Assembly: GCA_013360445.1 (NCBI GenBank)
Contig: JABWBP010000087.1
Span: 1 to 61,072, forward strand
From: Calditrichaceae bacterium
GTDB taxonomy: Bacteria; Calditrichota; Calditrichia; RBG-13-44-9; J075
Direction: 5' to 3'
DNA: 61,072 nucleotides
Shown here: positions 8,395-16,500 of the stretch, in pieces
Layout: each line of letters opens with the position of its first letter
Position numbering within the stretch: position 1 is the first letter of the stretch
Notes under the pieces: generated by a model
The model's input: the letters and a program-made list of their open reading frames with translations, nothing else
Told to the model about the DNA's origin: nothing
Database searches by the model: none
Position numbers and translations under genes: made by a program

Positions 8395-8620
8395 TGTCAT
8401 TCCTCCCGGTCACCCGGGAGGAATCCAGTGGTTCTACTGAGATTATGGATTCCTCCCGGATGGCAAGCTGTTGCAGATTCGCCTTGAGAGCCTCAAAGTC
8501 TGTCATTCCCGCATGTTTTTAGCGGGAATCTATGACTGTGCGGCAGTGGATTCCCGATAACCCCGGCCATCCGGGGCGGGAATGACAATCTGCAACAGCC
8601 TGATGGCCTGGAGGAATGAT
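8395..8620. repeat. Composite GTCATTCCCGC repeats
   Basis: A nest of several palindromes: TCATTCCTCCCGG with CCCGGGAGGAATCC, then GTCATTCCCGCATG with GCGGGAATCTATGAC, then GGATTCCCGATAACCCCGG and GGGGCGGGAATGAC. An outer pair TTGCAGATT / AATCTGCAA embraces part of it, suggesting one repeat inserted in another. There is no gene in this gap. Confidence 0.7.
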
Positions 8621-8629
8621 AATATAAAC

Positions 8630-8690
8630 GTTACTATTCAGCCACATGGTTCGATAAACTCACCATGCAAAGGTCACAGAGAAAGAATTT
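8630..8690. repeat. CACAGAG repeat, copy 2 (half copy)
   Basis: Begins GTTACTATTCAGCCACATGG and contains CATGGTTCGATAAACTCACC, both shared with copies 3 and 8. No right arm is present. It stands before the AI-2E family gene. Confidence 0.65.
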
Positions 8691-8758
8691 AAGACTCTCA
8701 GAATCATTATTCTTGTATATGGAACATTATATAAACTTCTCTCAACATGGAGAAACTT

Positions 8759-9754
8759 ATGCAATCGCTCAGAAACCCGCTGGTCACGCTGGCGGCGGGC
8801 ATGTTCATCGTTGGAGGAATGCACTATGCCGCGCCGATTGTCAACCTGATTCTGCTCTCCTTCCTGCTGGCCATGTCGGTAACCCCGTTTATGGAGTGGG
8901 CCATCCGCAAAGGGGCCCGTCCCGGCCTGGCGATTACCGTCACCATTCTGGCGGTTATTTTCGGCGGCTTGTTGCTCTCCGCGCTGCTCGGGGTATCGAT
9001 AGCGCGGATGATCGAGCAGTTGCCGGCCTACCAGCCGCGCTTAGTGGAGGTGCGCAATTCCCTGGAAGCATTTTTAGCCGGAACAGGGATCGACGCCGCC
9101 AGGTTGTTTTCCGGGCTCAAGATGCAGCCGGAACGGATCATGGAATTAGCCAGCAAAGTGCTTTCGGCCGGGCTGGGCATGGTAAGCCTGTCGCTGGTGA
9201 TCATCCTGATCGTGGTATTCATCCTGATCGAAGCCGCCGCGCATCTCCGCAAATTGCAGCAAGAAGGGGAAGCCAAAGGAGCGATGTCGCGCTACTTTCT
9301 CTTCGGCAAGGACGTGCGAAAATACCTGGGCATTGTTTCCCTCATCGGCTTGATCGTCGGCGTGTGCAATACCATTCTGCTCCTGGTGCTCGGCGTCGAT
9401 TTCCCGATATTGTGGGGAGTGCTGTCCTTCCTGCTCAATTTTGTTCCCAGTTTCGGTTTCATCATTTCCCTGGCTCCCCCGGCGCTGCTGGCGCTGTTGC
9501 AGTTCGGCTGGAGCAAGGCGCTCATTGTGGTAATCGGTTTTTTCCTGATCAACTCGTTCACTGACAATGTGATCAAACCGCGTTTCATGCAGAAAGGGCT
9601 GGAAGTTTCCTTTCTACTGATTGTGCTCTCGCTGGTAATATGGACCTGGGCGCTGGGACCGATGGGAGCCATCCTCGGCGTTCCCTTGACCATGGTGCTG
9701 TCGCGGATGTACCGGGAGTATGCCGAGGCGGAGCAAAACCGGATTAATCAATGA
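8759..9754 (+). CDS. AI-2E family transporter (YdiK/PerM-like)
   Basis: A 331-residue integral membrane protein of the AI-2E transporter family. The N-terminal pair of helices (MFIVGGMHYAAPIVNLILLSF, FLLAMSVTPFMEWAIRKGARPG), a soluble helical segment around residues 75-140, then a C-terminal helix cluster including GIVSLIGLIVGVCNTILLLVLG, PILWGVLSFLLNFVPSFGF, the signature INSFTDNVIKPRFMQKGLEVS, and a final ALGPMGAILGVPLTMVLSRM are all visible. Members export autoinducer-2 or ions, or act as Na+/H+ antiporters. The substrate here is unknown. The start was chosen because GGAG lies six bases ahead; an ATG four codons upstream has no good Shine-Dalgarno. Confidence 0.88.
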   Translation: MQSLRNPLVTLAAGMFIVGGMHYAAPIVNLILLSFLLAMSVTPFMEWAIRKGARPGLAITVTILAVIFGGLLLSALLGVSIARMIEQLPAYQPRLVEVRNSLEAFLAGTGIDAARLFSGLKMQPERIMELASKVLSAGLGMVSLSLVIILIVVFILIEAAAHLRKLQQEGEAKGAMSRYFLFGKDVRKYLGIVSLIGLIVGVCNTILLLVLGVDFPILWGVLSFLLNFVPSFGFIISLAPPALLALLQFGWSKALIVVIGFFLINSFTDNVIKPRFMQKGLEVSFLLIVLSLVIWTWALGPMGAILGVPLTMVLSRMYREYAEAEQNRINQ

Positions 9755-9768
9755 CGGGTGAAAAGAAG

Positions 9769-10036
9769 GTGTTACAGTGTTATGGTGTTCAGGTGCTCAG
9801 GGGTTTGAATTACTATCTGATGTACGCACTGTCCATGATTCGGGGATAAATCCCCTCACAATCGTGAGAGAGGATTTACAACCCCCGCGATGAATCGCGG
9901 GGCTATTCAAATGAATTGCCCCGAGCTTCAGCTCGGGGATAAAAGCGGTTTCCATTCCAAACATCCTGGGGCTTCAGCCCCGGGTATTGCGAGCCGCGTA
10001 ACATCAGTTACCATAACAGCATAACACCTGAACACA
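9769..10036. repeat. Nested palindromes in a 297-bp gap
   Basis: The outer ends GTGTTATGGTGTTCAGGTG (near 9778) and TAACACCTGAACACACC (near 10022) are complementary. Inside are a CGGGGATAAATCCCC hairpin, CCCCGCGATGAATCGCGGGG, CCCCGAGCTTCAGCTCGGGG and CTGGGGCTTCAGCCCCGGG. The middle part, including the linker GGCTATTCAAATGAATTGC, recurs at 36715-36810. It reads as one palindromic element inserted into another. No gene was seen. Confidence 0.7.
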
Positions 10037-10051
10037 CCATGAGGACGCTTT

Positions 10052-11257
10052 ATGCAATGGCATTTCACCCCCGCCGGCACCCTCGCCTTTGCGGCGCTGG
10101 CATTGTTCGTGGGCCGTTTGATTATCGCCAAAGTGCGGTTCTTGCAGGAATATTCGATTCCGGCGCCGGTTATTGGCGGCCTGATCCCGGCAATCGCGGT
10201 TGCCCTGCTGCGGCTGGGCGGGATGGAATTTACTTTTGACGCCTCGCTGCAACCGGGGCTGCTGCTGGCGTTTTTTGCCACGGTAGGGCTTTCCGCGGAC
10301 TTGCGCCTGATTGCCCGGGGCGGCCGGGCATTGCTCCTGTTCTTTGGCTGCGTGGTGGCAGTGATTGTCTTACAAAACCTGATCGGAGTCGGGCTGGCGC
10401 TGGCCATGGGGGTTGATCCGCTAATAGGGCTGCTGGCTGGTTCGATCAGCATGTCCGGGGGCCATGGCACTGCCGCGGCCTGGGGCGCAAAGTTCAGCGA
10501 GAGCTACGGTTTGTCCGCTGCTACGGGCATAGGGCTGGCGGCGGCAACTTTCGGGCTGGTGGTGGGGGGACTGCTGGGCGGCCCGGTAGGAAAGCGCCTT
10601 ACCGCGCAGCTTCGCAGCCGGGGTCGGGAATTGGGCACGATCCATGAACCCGGTCTGAACGATGCCGCGGAGGCAAAAGAGCCGTTCACGCCGGATCGCC
10701 TTATCACCTCCATCTTTCTGATAGCCGCCTGTAGCGCCGTGGGAAACTGGCTGTGCCTCAAGGCTGAAAACCCGGCCTTCACGTTGCCGCCTTTTGTCTG
10801 GACGCTTTTCGTCGGGGTGGTGTTGCGCAACCTGTTCTCGCTGTTCAGAACGCGGGATATCGATTCGGGGGCGCTCGACTTTGCCGGCAGTGTGGCGCTC
10901 TCGCTTTTCCTGGCCATGGCCCTGATGAGCCTGAAGCTCTGGGAGCTGGCGGCGCTGGCCGGGCCGATGCTGGCCATTCTGCCGGCGCAGGCGGTACTGG
11001 TCTGGCTGTTCGTCACCCGGGTAACCTTCCCGGTCACGGGCCGGGATTACGATGCGGCGCTGCTGGCCGCGGGACAGACCGGCTTTGCGCTGGGGGCTAC
11101 CCCCACCGCCCTGGTCAACATGGAGACGCTGGCGAAACGCTACGGCTGGTCGGCGCGGGCGTTTCTTATCGTTCCGATTGTGGGGGCGTTCATGATCGAT
11201 CTTGCCAATGCTGTTGTGCTCAGCGGCTTTGTGCAGGTTCTTGCACGCTGGCGCTAA
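10052..11257 (+). CDS. gltS: Sodium/glutamate symporter
   Basis: A 401-residue GltS-family secondary transporter, which takes up L-glutamate with Na+. About ten hydrophobic helices arranged as two halves are visible. Characteristic parts are YSIPAPVIGGLIPAIAVALL in the first half, the re-entrant loop GSISMSGGHGTAAAWGAKF, GLSAATGIGLAAATFGLVVGGLLGGP, and the second-half AAGQTGFALGATPTALVNME. GAGGACG precedes the ATG. The position near exported glutaminase, aspartase and asparaginase fits uptake of glutamate made outside the membrane, which is inference from context. Confidence 0.93.
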   Translation: MQWHFTPAGTLAFAALALFVGRLIIAKVRFLQEYSIPAPVIGGLIPAIAVALLRLGGMEFTFDASLQPGLLLAFFATVGLSADLRLIARGGRALLLFFGCVVAVIVLQNLIGVGLALAMGVDPLIGLLAGSISMSGGHGTAAAWGAKFSESYGLSAATGIGLAAATFGLVVGGLLGGPVGKRLTAQLRSRGRELGTIHEPGLNDAAEAKEPFTPDRLITSIFLIAACSAVGNWLCLKAENPAFTLPPFVWTLFVGVVLRNLFSLFRTRDIDSGALDFAGSVALSLFLAMALMSLKLWELAALAGPMLAILPAQAVLVWLFVTRVTFPVTGRDYDAALLAAGQTGFALGATPTALVNMETLAKRYGWSARAFLIVPIVGAFMIDLANAVVLSGFVQVLARWR

Positions 11258-11264
11258 AAGGTGA

Positions 11265-11311
11265 GTAGTAGAGTGGCGAGTGGTATTCAGCCTCACCACT
11301 CACCACTCACT
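11265..11311. repeat. GTGAGTGG/CCACTCAC inverted repeat
   Basis: GAGTAGTAGAGTGGCGAGTGG is followed after a short loop by CCTCACCACTCACCACTCAC. The arms pair and form a hairpin right after the gltS stop codon, so it could serve as a terminator although no T-run follows. Confidence 0.65.
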
Positions 11312-11343
11312 AAATCCGGATTATGGATAAAGAGAAAATTTTT

Positions 11344-11483
11344 GTAACTATTCAGGCATTTTGCCACAGAGGCCACAGAGAGCACAGAGACAAAAAAGTT
11401 TGCCAGTTCAAACCCGCTCTGTAGAAAAAAATGTTCCATAAATTGCATGGTGAGTTTATCGAACCATGTGGCTGAATAGTAAC
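11344..11483. repeat. CACAGAG palindromic repeat, copy 3 (full length)
   Basis: One of the best complete copies. The left end GTAACTATTCAGGCATTTTG leads to CCACAGAGGCCACAGAGAGC; the right end is TGTGGCTGAATAGTAAC. The core holds the sub-palindrome CATGGTGAGTTTATCGAACC. Its first 100 bases are nearly identical to copy 5 at 27273-27369. No reading frame of note lies within it, so it is MITE-like, without transposase. Confidence 0.85.
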
Positions 11484-11517
11484 AAATTTTTATAGGTAAA
11501 GAACGAAGGAGTCTGCC

Positions 11518-12849
11518 ATGATGTGGCTTGAACTGTTGATTCTGCTAACCTGCATCGTCATTGGGGCCCGAGTGGGCGGTATTGGGTTGGGGACCATTGG
11601 CGGCATCGGCCTGTTGATTTTTGTGTTCGTTTTCAAACTTCCTCCCGGCTCCCCGCCGGGCATCGTGCTGGGGATGATCATCGCGGTGATTACCGCCCTG
11701 GCTGCCATGCAGGCCGCCGGAGGGTTGGATTACCTGGTTTCCATCGCCGGTAAAATTATGAAGAAAAAGCCCCAGTACATTACCTTCGTCGCTCCCCTGG
11801 TCACTTACATCTTGATCTTCGCCAGCGGAACCCAGCACGTGATCTACGCCCTGCTGCCGGTGATCTCCGAGGTCTCCGCCAAAGCGGGAGTCCGCCCGGA
11901 AAGACCGCTTTCCATCAGCGTGATTGCCGCCCAGCACGGATTGATTGCTTCGCCCATCAGCGCCGCTTCTGTGGCCCTTCTGGCCGCATTAGCCTCCTTC
12001 CAGGTCAGCCTGCTGGATATCCTGATGGTGATCATCCCGGCGACCCTGTTGGGCGTGATCGCCGGAACATTATCGGTCGCCTGGAAAGGGAAAAAACTCA
12101 GCGAAGATCCCATCTACCAGGAACGGCTGAAAGCCGGGAAAATCACCGAAAAGAGCGCGGAGATCGAACTGTCCGGCGAAAAACTGCGCAACGCCGTCGG
12201 CTCCAACCTGCTGTTCCTGCTGGCGATCATCTCCGTGGTCATCATTGGCATTATCCCGGAACTGCGCCCGCAATACCAGATGTTAGGCGAGGGAAAATTG
12301 GAAACCGGGCAGGTGGACATGGGCCAGGCGATTATGATCATCATGTTAGCCGCCGCCGGCTTGATGATGCTGTTCTTCAAAGCCAAAGCCGAGGAGGCGG
12401 TAAAAGGCAGCATTATGAAAGGCGGGATTGTGGCGGTGATCTCCATCCTCGGCGTCTCCTGGATGGGTTCTTCCTTTTTTGAGGGAAACCGGGTGGAAAT
12501 CGTCAACGGGATTTCCGGGGTCATTCAACAGGCGCCCTGGGTATTTGCCCTGGGTTTGTTCGTGCTCTCCATGCTGCTGTTCAGCCAGGCCGCCACGGTG
12601 GTAACGCTGGTGCCGGTGGCCGTGGCGCTGGGCTTGCCGGCGGCCACCCTCATCGCGGTGTACCCGGCGGTCAACGGCTACTTTTTCCTGCCCACCTACG
12701 GAACCATTTTAGCGGCGGTGTCCTTCGACCAGACCGGAACCACCCGCATCGGAAAATACCTCCTGAACCACAGCTTCATGCTGCCCGGTCTGGTCACCAC
12801 CATTTCCGCAACGGTGTTTGCGCTGATTATCAGCCGGTTGATACAGTAG
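11518..12849 (+). CDS. Anaerobic C4-dicarboxylate transporter (Dcu family)
   Basis: A 443-residue inner-membrane transporter with the DcuA/DcuB layout. The N-terminal LELLILLTCIVIGARVGGIGLGTIGGIGLLI, then FASGTQHVIYALLPVISEVSAKAGVRPERPLSISVIAAQHGLIASPISAASVAL split over neighbouring helices, and the C-terminal PAVNGYFFLPTYGTILAAVSFDQTGTTRIGKYLLNHSFMLPG are all typical. The family exchanges fumarate, malate or aspartate for succinate. DcuA and DcuB cannot be told apart by eye. A clear AAGGAG precedes the ATG. With an aspartase gene 800 bp downstream it could import fumarate or aspartate; in Escherichia coli dcuA also neighbours aspA. Confidence 0.93.
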   Translation: MMWLELLILLTCIVIGARVGGIGLGTIGGIGLLIFVFVFKLPPGSPPGIVLGMIIAVITALAAMQAAGGLDYLVSIAGKIMKKKPQYITFVAPLVTYILIFASGTQHVIYALLPVISEVSAKAGVRPERPLSISVIAAQHGLIASPISAASVALLAALASFQVSLLDILMVIIPATLLGVIAGTLSVAWKGKKLSEDPIYQERLKAGKITEKSAEIELSGEKLRNAVGSNLLFLLAIISVVIIGIIPELRPQYQMLGEGKLETGQVDMGQAIMIIMLAAAGLMMLFFKAKAEEAVKGSIMKGGIVAVISILGVSWMGSSFFEGNRVEIVNGISGVIQQAPWVFALGLFVLSMLLFSQAATVVTLVPVAVALGLPAATLIAVYPAVNGYFFLPTYGTILAAVSFDQTGTTRIGKYLLNHSFMLPGLVTTISATVFALIISRLIQ

Positions 12850-12922
12850 TCAGGAGTGGGAAAAGGAGCGCGTCATTTTAGAGCGGCCATTTCCCTGGTT
12901 TTGGATCAAGTTAGAATACACC

Positions 12923-13013
12923 AAGCCCCAACGGGGCGTCATGCAAAAGCAAAGGGCAGCGCCCTGGATTATTAAATGAATCAAAATTTCCCTAAGCCCC
13001 AACGGGGCGTCAT
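12923..13013. repeat. REP pair upstream of the RAYT gene
   Basis: Two copies of AAGCCCCAACGGGGCGTCAT are separated by a segment holding AAGGGCAGCGCCCTGG. Each is a GC-rich palindrome of REP type. The same set appears in mirror image after the transposase gene, and relatives occur at 22597-22804 and 38290-38363. Confidence 0.85.
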
Positions 13014-13029
13014 ATAAAAAGGAGTCGCC

Positions 13030-13482
13030 ATGCCGCAAAGCCTTGCCAGCATTCCGTTGCATTGTATCTGGAGCACCAGGGATCGTCAGCCGCTCATAAA
13101 ACCGGAAATTGAGAAAGAATTGTTTAGCTATATGGCTGCCATTTTTCGCGAAAATGAATCTCCGGCGCTGACAATCAACGGAACCGAAAATCATGTTCAC
13201 AATCTTGTGATCCTGTCACGCAAAGTTACAGTGGCGAAGCTCATCGAAGAAGTGAAAAAAAGCTCCTCGAAATGGATCAAAACCAAGGGCGTGTTCTACA
13301 AGAATTTCTACTGGCAGAGTGGTTATGCAGCGTTGGGAATAGGGCAATCGGATATTGAGCCATTGAAAACGTACATCGCCAATCAGAAAGAACACCATCG
13401 CCGGAAAACATTTCAGGAGGAGTACCTGGAGTTTTTGAAGAAATACAATATCGAATATGATGAACGATATGTATGGGATTGA
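13030..13482 (+). CDS. REP-associated tyrosine transposase (RAYT, Y1/IS200-like)
   Basis: A 150-residue single-domain HUH/Y1 transposase. The opening IPLHCIWSTRDRQPLI and the motif NHVHNLVILS (His-x-His metal site) are visible, followed by helix LIEEVKKSSSKWIKTKG and the likely catalytic tyrosine in YWQSGYAALGIG, then the C-terminal KTYIANQKEHHRRKTFQEEY. Such enzymes cut and move REP palindromes without encoding full insertion-sequence ends. Here REP pairs flank the gene on both sides in inverted order, which fits the RAYT type. AAGGAG precedes the ATG. Reading frame is intact. Confidence 0.92.
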   Translation: MPQSLASIPLHCIWSTRDRQPLIKPEIEKELFSYMAAIFRENESPALTINGTENHVHNLVILSRKVTVAKLIEEVKKSSSKWIKTKGVFYKNFYWQSGYAALGIGQSDIEPLKTYIANQKEHHRRKTFQEEYLEFLKKYNIEYDERYVWD

Positions 13483-13503
13483 TGTGATCGCAGGGATATT
13501 CTA

Positions 13504-13593
13504 TTTCGCCCCGTTGGGGCTTTCAAAAATTCATATATAAATTCTTTCCAGGGCGTTGCCCTTCGCTGTTACAGTTCGCCCCGTTGGGGCTTT
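13504..13593. repeat. REP pair downstream of the RAYT gene (mirror image)
   Basis: Two inverted copies, TTCGCCCCGTTGGGGCTTT, with CCAGGGCGTTGCCCTT between them. Order and spacing mirror the upstream pair, so gene plus repeats form one symmetrical unit of about 670 bp. Confidence 0.85.
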
Positions 13594-13646
13594 AGAAGAT
13601 ATACACAGATAAAAAATCGTAACCCAAACCCAAAGGAGTAGTCATC

Positions 13647-15128
13647 ATGAACCATGTTTTCAAAATCATTGCATTGTTTGTTTTCATCCTTTCGCTCTCC
13701 CCGGGTTTTTCCCAGCAACAATACCGGGTGGAGAAAGATCTTCTGGGAGAAAAACAAATTCCGGCGGACGCCTATTACGGCGTGCAAACCGCCCGGGCGC
13801 TGGAAAATTTCCAGCTTTCCGGGGTGCTGATCAACCACTATCCCGGCTTTGTGGAAGCCTGGGCGATTGTGAAACTGGCGGCGGCCCGCGCCAACACCGA
13901 CGTGGGGGCCATGAAGCCGGAAACCCTCGCTGCCATTGAAAAAGCCTGCCAGGCGGTGCTCGACGGAAAATACCACGACCAGTTCTTAGTCGATTGGTAC
14001 CAGGGCGGGGCCGGCACTTCCACCAACATGAACGCCAACGAGGTGCTCGCCAACATCGCCTTAGAATTGACCGGGCATAAAAAGGGCGATTACCACATCG
14101 TGGAGCCGCACGACCATTTGAATATGTCGCAGTCCACCAACGACTCTTACCCGACCGCCATCAAGGTGGCCTTTCTGCTGCGCAACGACCGGCTGATCGA
14201 AGAGCTGCAAAAATTAGTCGTCTCCTTCCGCATGAAGGGCGACGCCTTTTTAGAAATTGTGAAGATGGGGCGCACCGAGATGCAGGACGCCGTGCCCATG
14301 ACCGTCGGCCAGGAATTCCACGCCTTCGCCGCCGCGCTGGAAGGTGAAATCCAGTTGCTGCGCGACGCGGAGAAATATCTCTACGCCGTCAACATGGGCG
14401 CGACCGCCATCGGCACCGGCATCAACGTGCCGGCGGGCTATGCGGAAAAATGCGCCGCGCACCTGGCCGAACTGACCAAAAAGCCGATTGTGCCGGCCGC
14501 GGACATGCTGGCAGCCACCTGGGACCAGCAGGGGTTTGTGGTTTATTCTTCGGCGCTCAAAAGCCTGGCGGTGAAGCTCTCGAAAATCTCCGGCGACCTG
14601 ATCCTGCTTGCCTCCGGCCCGCGCGCCGGGCTGTCCGAAATCAACCTGCCGCCGCTGCAGCCCGGTTCCTCCATCATGCCCGGCAAGGTCAACCCGGTGG
14701 CGCCGGAGGTGATGAATGTCGTCGCCTTCCGGGTGATGGGCAACGACTACGCCGTCACCTTAGCCGCCCATAGCGGACAACTCCAGCTAAACGCTTACGA
14801 GCCGCTGGAAGGCCTGGTGGTGATGGAATCGCAGGCGCTGCTCTACAACACTTCCATGCTCTTCCGCAGCAAATGCATCGACGGCATCACCGTAAATGAG
14901 AAAGTGCTGGCGCACTACATGGAAACCACGGTCGGCATCGTCACCGCCCTGAATCCCGTTGTGGGTTACGAGAAGGCCACCGAGTTAGCCAACGAAGCCT
15001 ATAAAAGCGGCAAGGGGATTTTGGAGATCATCCGGGAAAAGAAAGTCCTGACCGAAGCGCAAATCACGGAACTGCTCGATCCGATCAAGTTGACCAACCT
15101 GGATAAGAGCAAATACCAGTGGAAGTAG
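13647..15128 (+). CDS. aspA: Aspartate ammonia-lyase with signal peptide (exported aspartase)
   Basis: Converts L-aspartate to fumarate and ammonia. The mature part aligns by eye with Escherichia coli AspA along its length: DLLGEKQIPADAYYGVQTARA, DWYQGGAGTSTNMNANEVLAN, SQSTNDSYPTAIKVA, and the fumarase/aspartase signature GSSIMPGKVNP with the catalytic-loop serines at residues 341-342 and Lys347. AspA normally starts a few residues before DLLG and is cytoplasmic. Here an extra N-terminus FKIIALFVFILSLSPGFSQQQ has a basic start, a hydrophobic core and a cleavage site before Gln. AAGGAG precedes this ATG, supporting the long start. It is followed within six bases by a barrel gene and then by an exported asparaginase. 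Confidence 0.95.
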   Translation: MNHVFKIIALFVFILSLSPGFSQQQYRVEKDLLGEKQIPADAYYGVQTARALENFQLSGVLINHYPGFVEAWAIVKLAAARANTDVGAMKPETLAAIEKACQAVLDGKYHDQFLVDWYQGGAGTSTNMNANEVLANIALELTGHKKGDYHIVEPHDHLNMSQSTNDSYPTAIKVAFLLRNDRLIEELQKLVVSFRMKGDAFLEIVKMGRTEMQDAVPMTVGQEFHAFAAALEGEIQLLRDAEKYLYAVNMGATAIGTGINVPAGYAEKCAAHLAELTKKPIVPAADMLAATWDQQGFVVYSSALKSLAVKLSKISGDLILLASGPRAGLSEINLPPLQPGSSIMPGKVNPVAPEVMNVVAFRVMGNDYAVTLAAHSGQLQLNAYEPLEGLVVMESQALLYNTSMLFRSKCIDGITVNEKVLAHYMETTVGIVTALNPVVGYEKATELANEAYKSGKGILEIIREKKVLTEAQITELLDPIKLTNLDKSKYQWK

Positions 15129-15133
15129 GCATT

Positions 15134-16354
15134 ATGGAAATAATCCCGTGCCACCCCAGGCGCAGCAGGTACACCTGCCGACGCGCGGCCATGATGCTGG
15201 CGCTCAGCGTGACTGTCATGATTCCGCGCACTGCGCTCCCGCAGGACGAGGGAGGCACACCCGTTGTGATTGACCCGGCGGCCGGAACCATGCCGGAGGT
15301 CGGGCCAGAGATCGAACCCGGCGAGGGCACGGCGCGCCGCACTGGCCCGGCTGTCACGCCCCTGATCGCCCCCATTCCCTTCAAGAACACCCAACTCGGC
15401 TGGGGACTGATGCTGATGGGGGGGCTGATCCATCGCTTCGATGCGGACACCTCCATCAAGCCCTCCACCGCTGCCGCGGGCGGCTTCTACACTGAGAACG
15501 GGAGCTGGGGCGTTATGGCAATGGAGAACGCCCGGCTCGCACAAGATCGCTGGCGCCTGCGCTTGATGGCGGGCCACGTGGAGGTTCGCTATGACTTTTA
15601 CGGCATTGGCCAGGACGCGGGCAATGCCGGCCGGTCGGTCGAGATCCAGCAGAACATGAATATGGGGACGGTGGCCGCACTCAGACGCGTAGCGAATAAC
15701 GTGTACCTCGGCGGCACGACGCTCTACATGGGCGCGTCTGTTTCGGTGCGCGATACAACCGGCCACGGACTGCCTCCCACAGCCGCGGATATCTCCGACC
15801 CGCAGTTGTTCGCAGTGGGCCTTCAGGGTGAGGCCGACACCCGGAACGATGACTACTGGCCCACGCGCGGTACGCTCGCAAGGCTGAAGGCGTGGTTCTT
15901 TTTAGACGCGCTGGGCGGCGATCGCTCCTTCCAGCGCTACGTGCTCTTCTGGTCATGGTTCGCCCCGATGCGGGGCAAGCGCCTGGTGGTAGCCACCAAC
16001 CTGAATGCTGCCGGCGCCAGTAGCGACACGCCTTTTTGGGCTCTCCCCTCTGTCGGCGTCGGGCGAGGCGGGCTTCGCGGCTATACGCAGGGCCGCTACC
16101 GCGACGCGGTCATGACCACGGAGCAGGTGGAGCTGCGTTACCATAGCACCGGCCGATTCGGCGCGACCGTCTTCGGAGGCTTTGGCCATATCGCGCCGAC
16201 CTTCGGCGACATATTCAAGGCGCAGGTGCTGCCGGCCGGCGGTCTCGGCGTGCGCTACCAACTCACGAAGAAGTACCCGATGCATATGCGATTCGACTAC
16301 TCGTGGGGCCGTGACGGGTCGCTCTTCTACTTTAGCGTTTCCGAGGCGTTCTGA
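15134..16354 (+). CDS. Omp85/surface-antigen-type outer-membrane barrel
   Basis: A 406-residue outer-membrane protein with signal core MMLALSVTVMIPRTALPQ. The C-terminal part has the pattern of the 16-strand BamA/D15-type barrel: DDYWPTRGTLARLKAWFFL, GRGGLRGYTQGRYRDAVM (the LRGY resembles the conserved loop-6 RGF/RGY motif), TEQVELRYHSTGRFGATVFG, and HMRFDYSWGRDGSLFYFSV with terminal Phe. No POTRA repeats are evident ahead of the barrel, so it is not BamA itself but one of the short surface-antigen relatives, often linked to lipases or enzymes. It starts six bases after aspA and is probably co-transcribed. A GTG five codons upstream overlaps aspA and is an alternative start. Composition is more G/C-rich than its neighbours. 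Confidence 0.8.
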   Translation: MEIIPCHPRRSRYTCRRAAMMLALSVTVMIPRTALPQDEGGTPVVIDPAAGTMPEVGPEIEPGEGTARRTGPAVTPLIAPIPFKNTQLGWGLMLMGGLIHRFDADTSIKPSTAAAGGFYTENGSWGVMAMENARLAQDRWRLRLMAGHVEVRYDFYGIGQDAGNAGRSVEIQQNMNMGTVAALRRVANNVYLGGTTLYMGASVSVRDTTGHGLPPTAADISDPQLFAVGLQGEADTRNDDYWPTRGTLARLKAWFFLDALGGDRSFQRYVLFWSWFAPMRGKRLVVATNLNAAGASSDTPFWALPSVGVGRGGLRGYTQGRYRDAVMTTEQVELRYHSTGRFGATVFGGFGHIAPTFGDIFKAQVLPAGGLGVRYQLTKKYPMHMRFDYSWGRDGSLFYFSVSEAF

Positions 16355-16500
16355 CCCGGAAGGCCGTGCGGCCAGGGTGAAGCCACTGCGTTACCGGGTC
16401 CAACTGAAGGGGTATTGATAGAGAAGATTCTAATGAAAAACACAATGAATGCCCGTTAGCGGTGCAATCTTAAGTCAACCACTTAACCAAAGGAGTCATC

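Noticed and set aside
8665-9564. A 299-codon frame overlapping the AI-2E gene
   Set aside because: It is a frame-shifted shadow rich in Arg, Gly and His; the transmembrane pattern lies in the other frame with a good ribosome-binding site.
12923-13593. A conventional insertion sequence around the Y1 transposase
   Set aside because: The flanking palindromes are REP units also present far away without transposase, and no usual IS ends or tnpB gene exist, so a RAYT/REP arrangement fits better.
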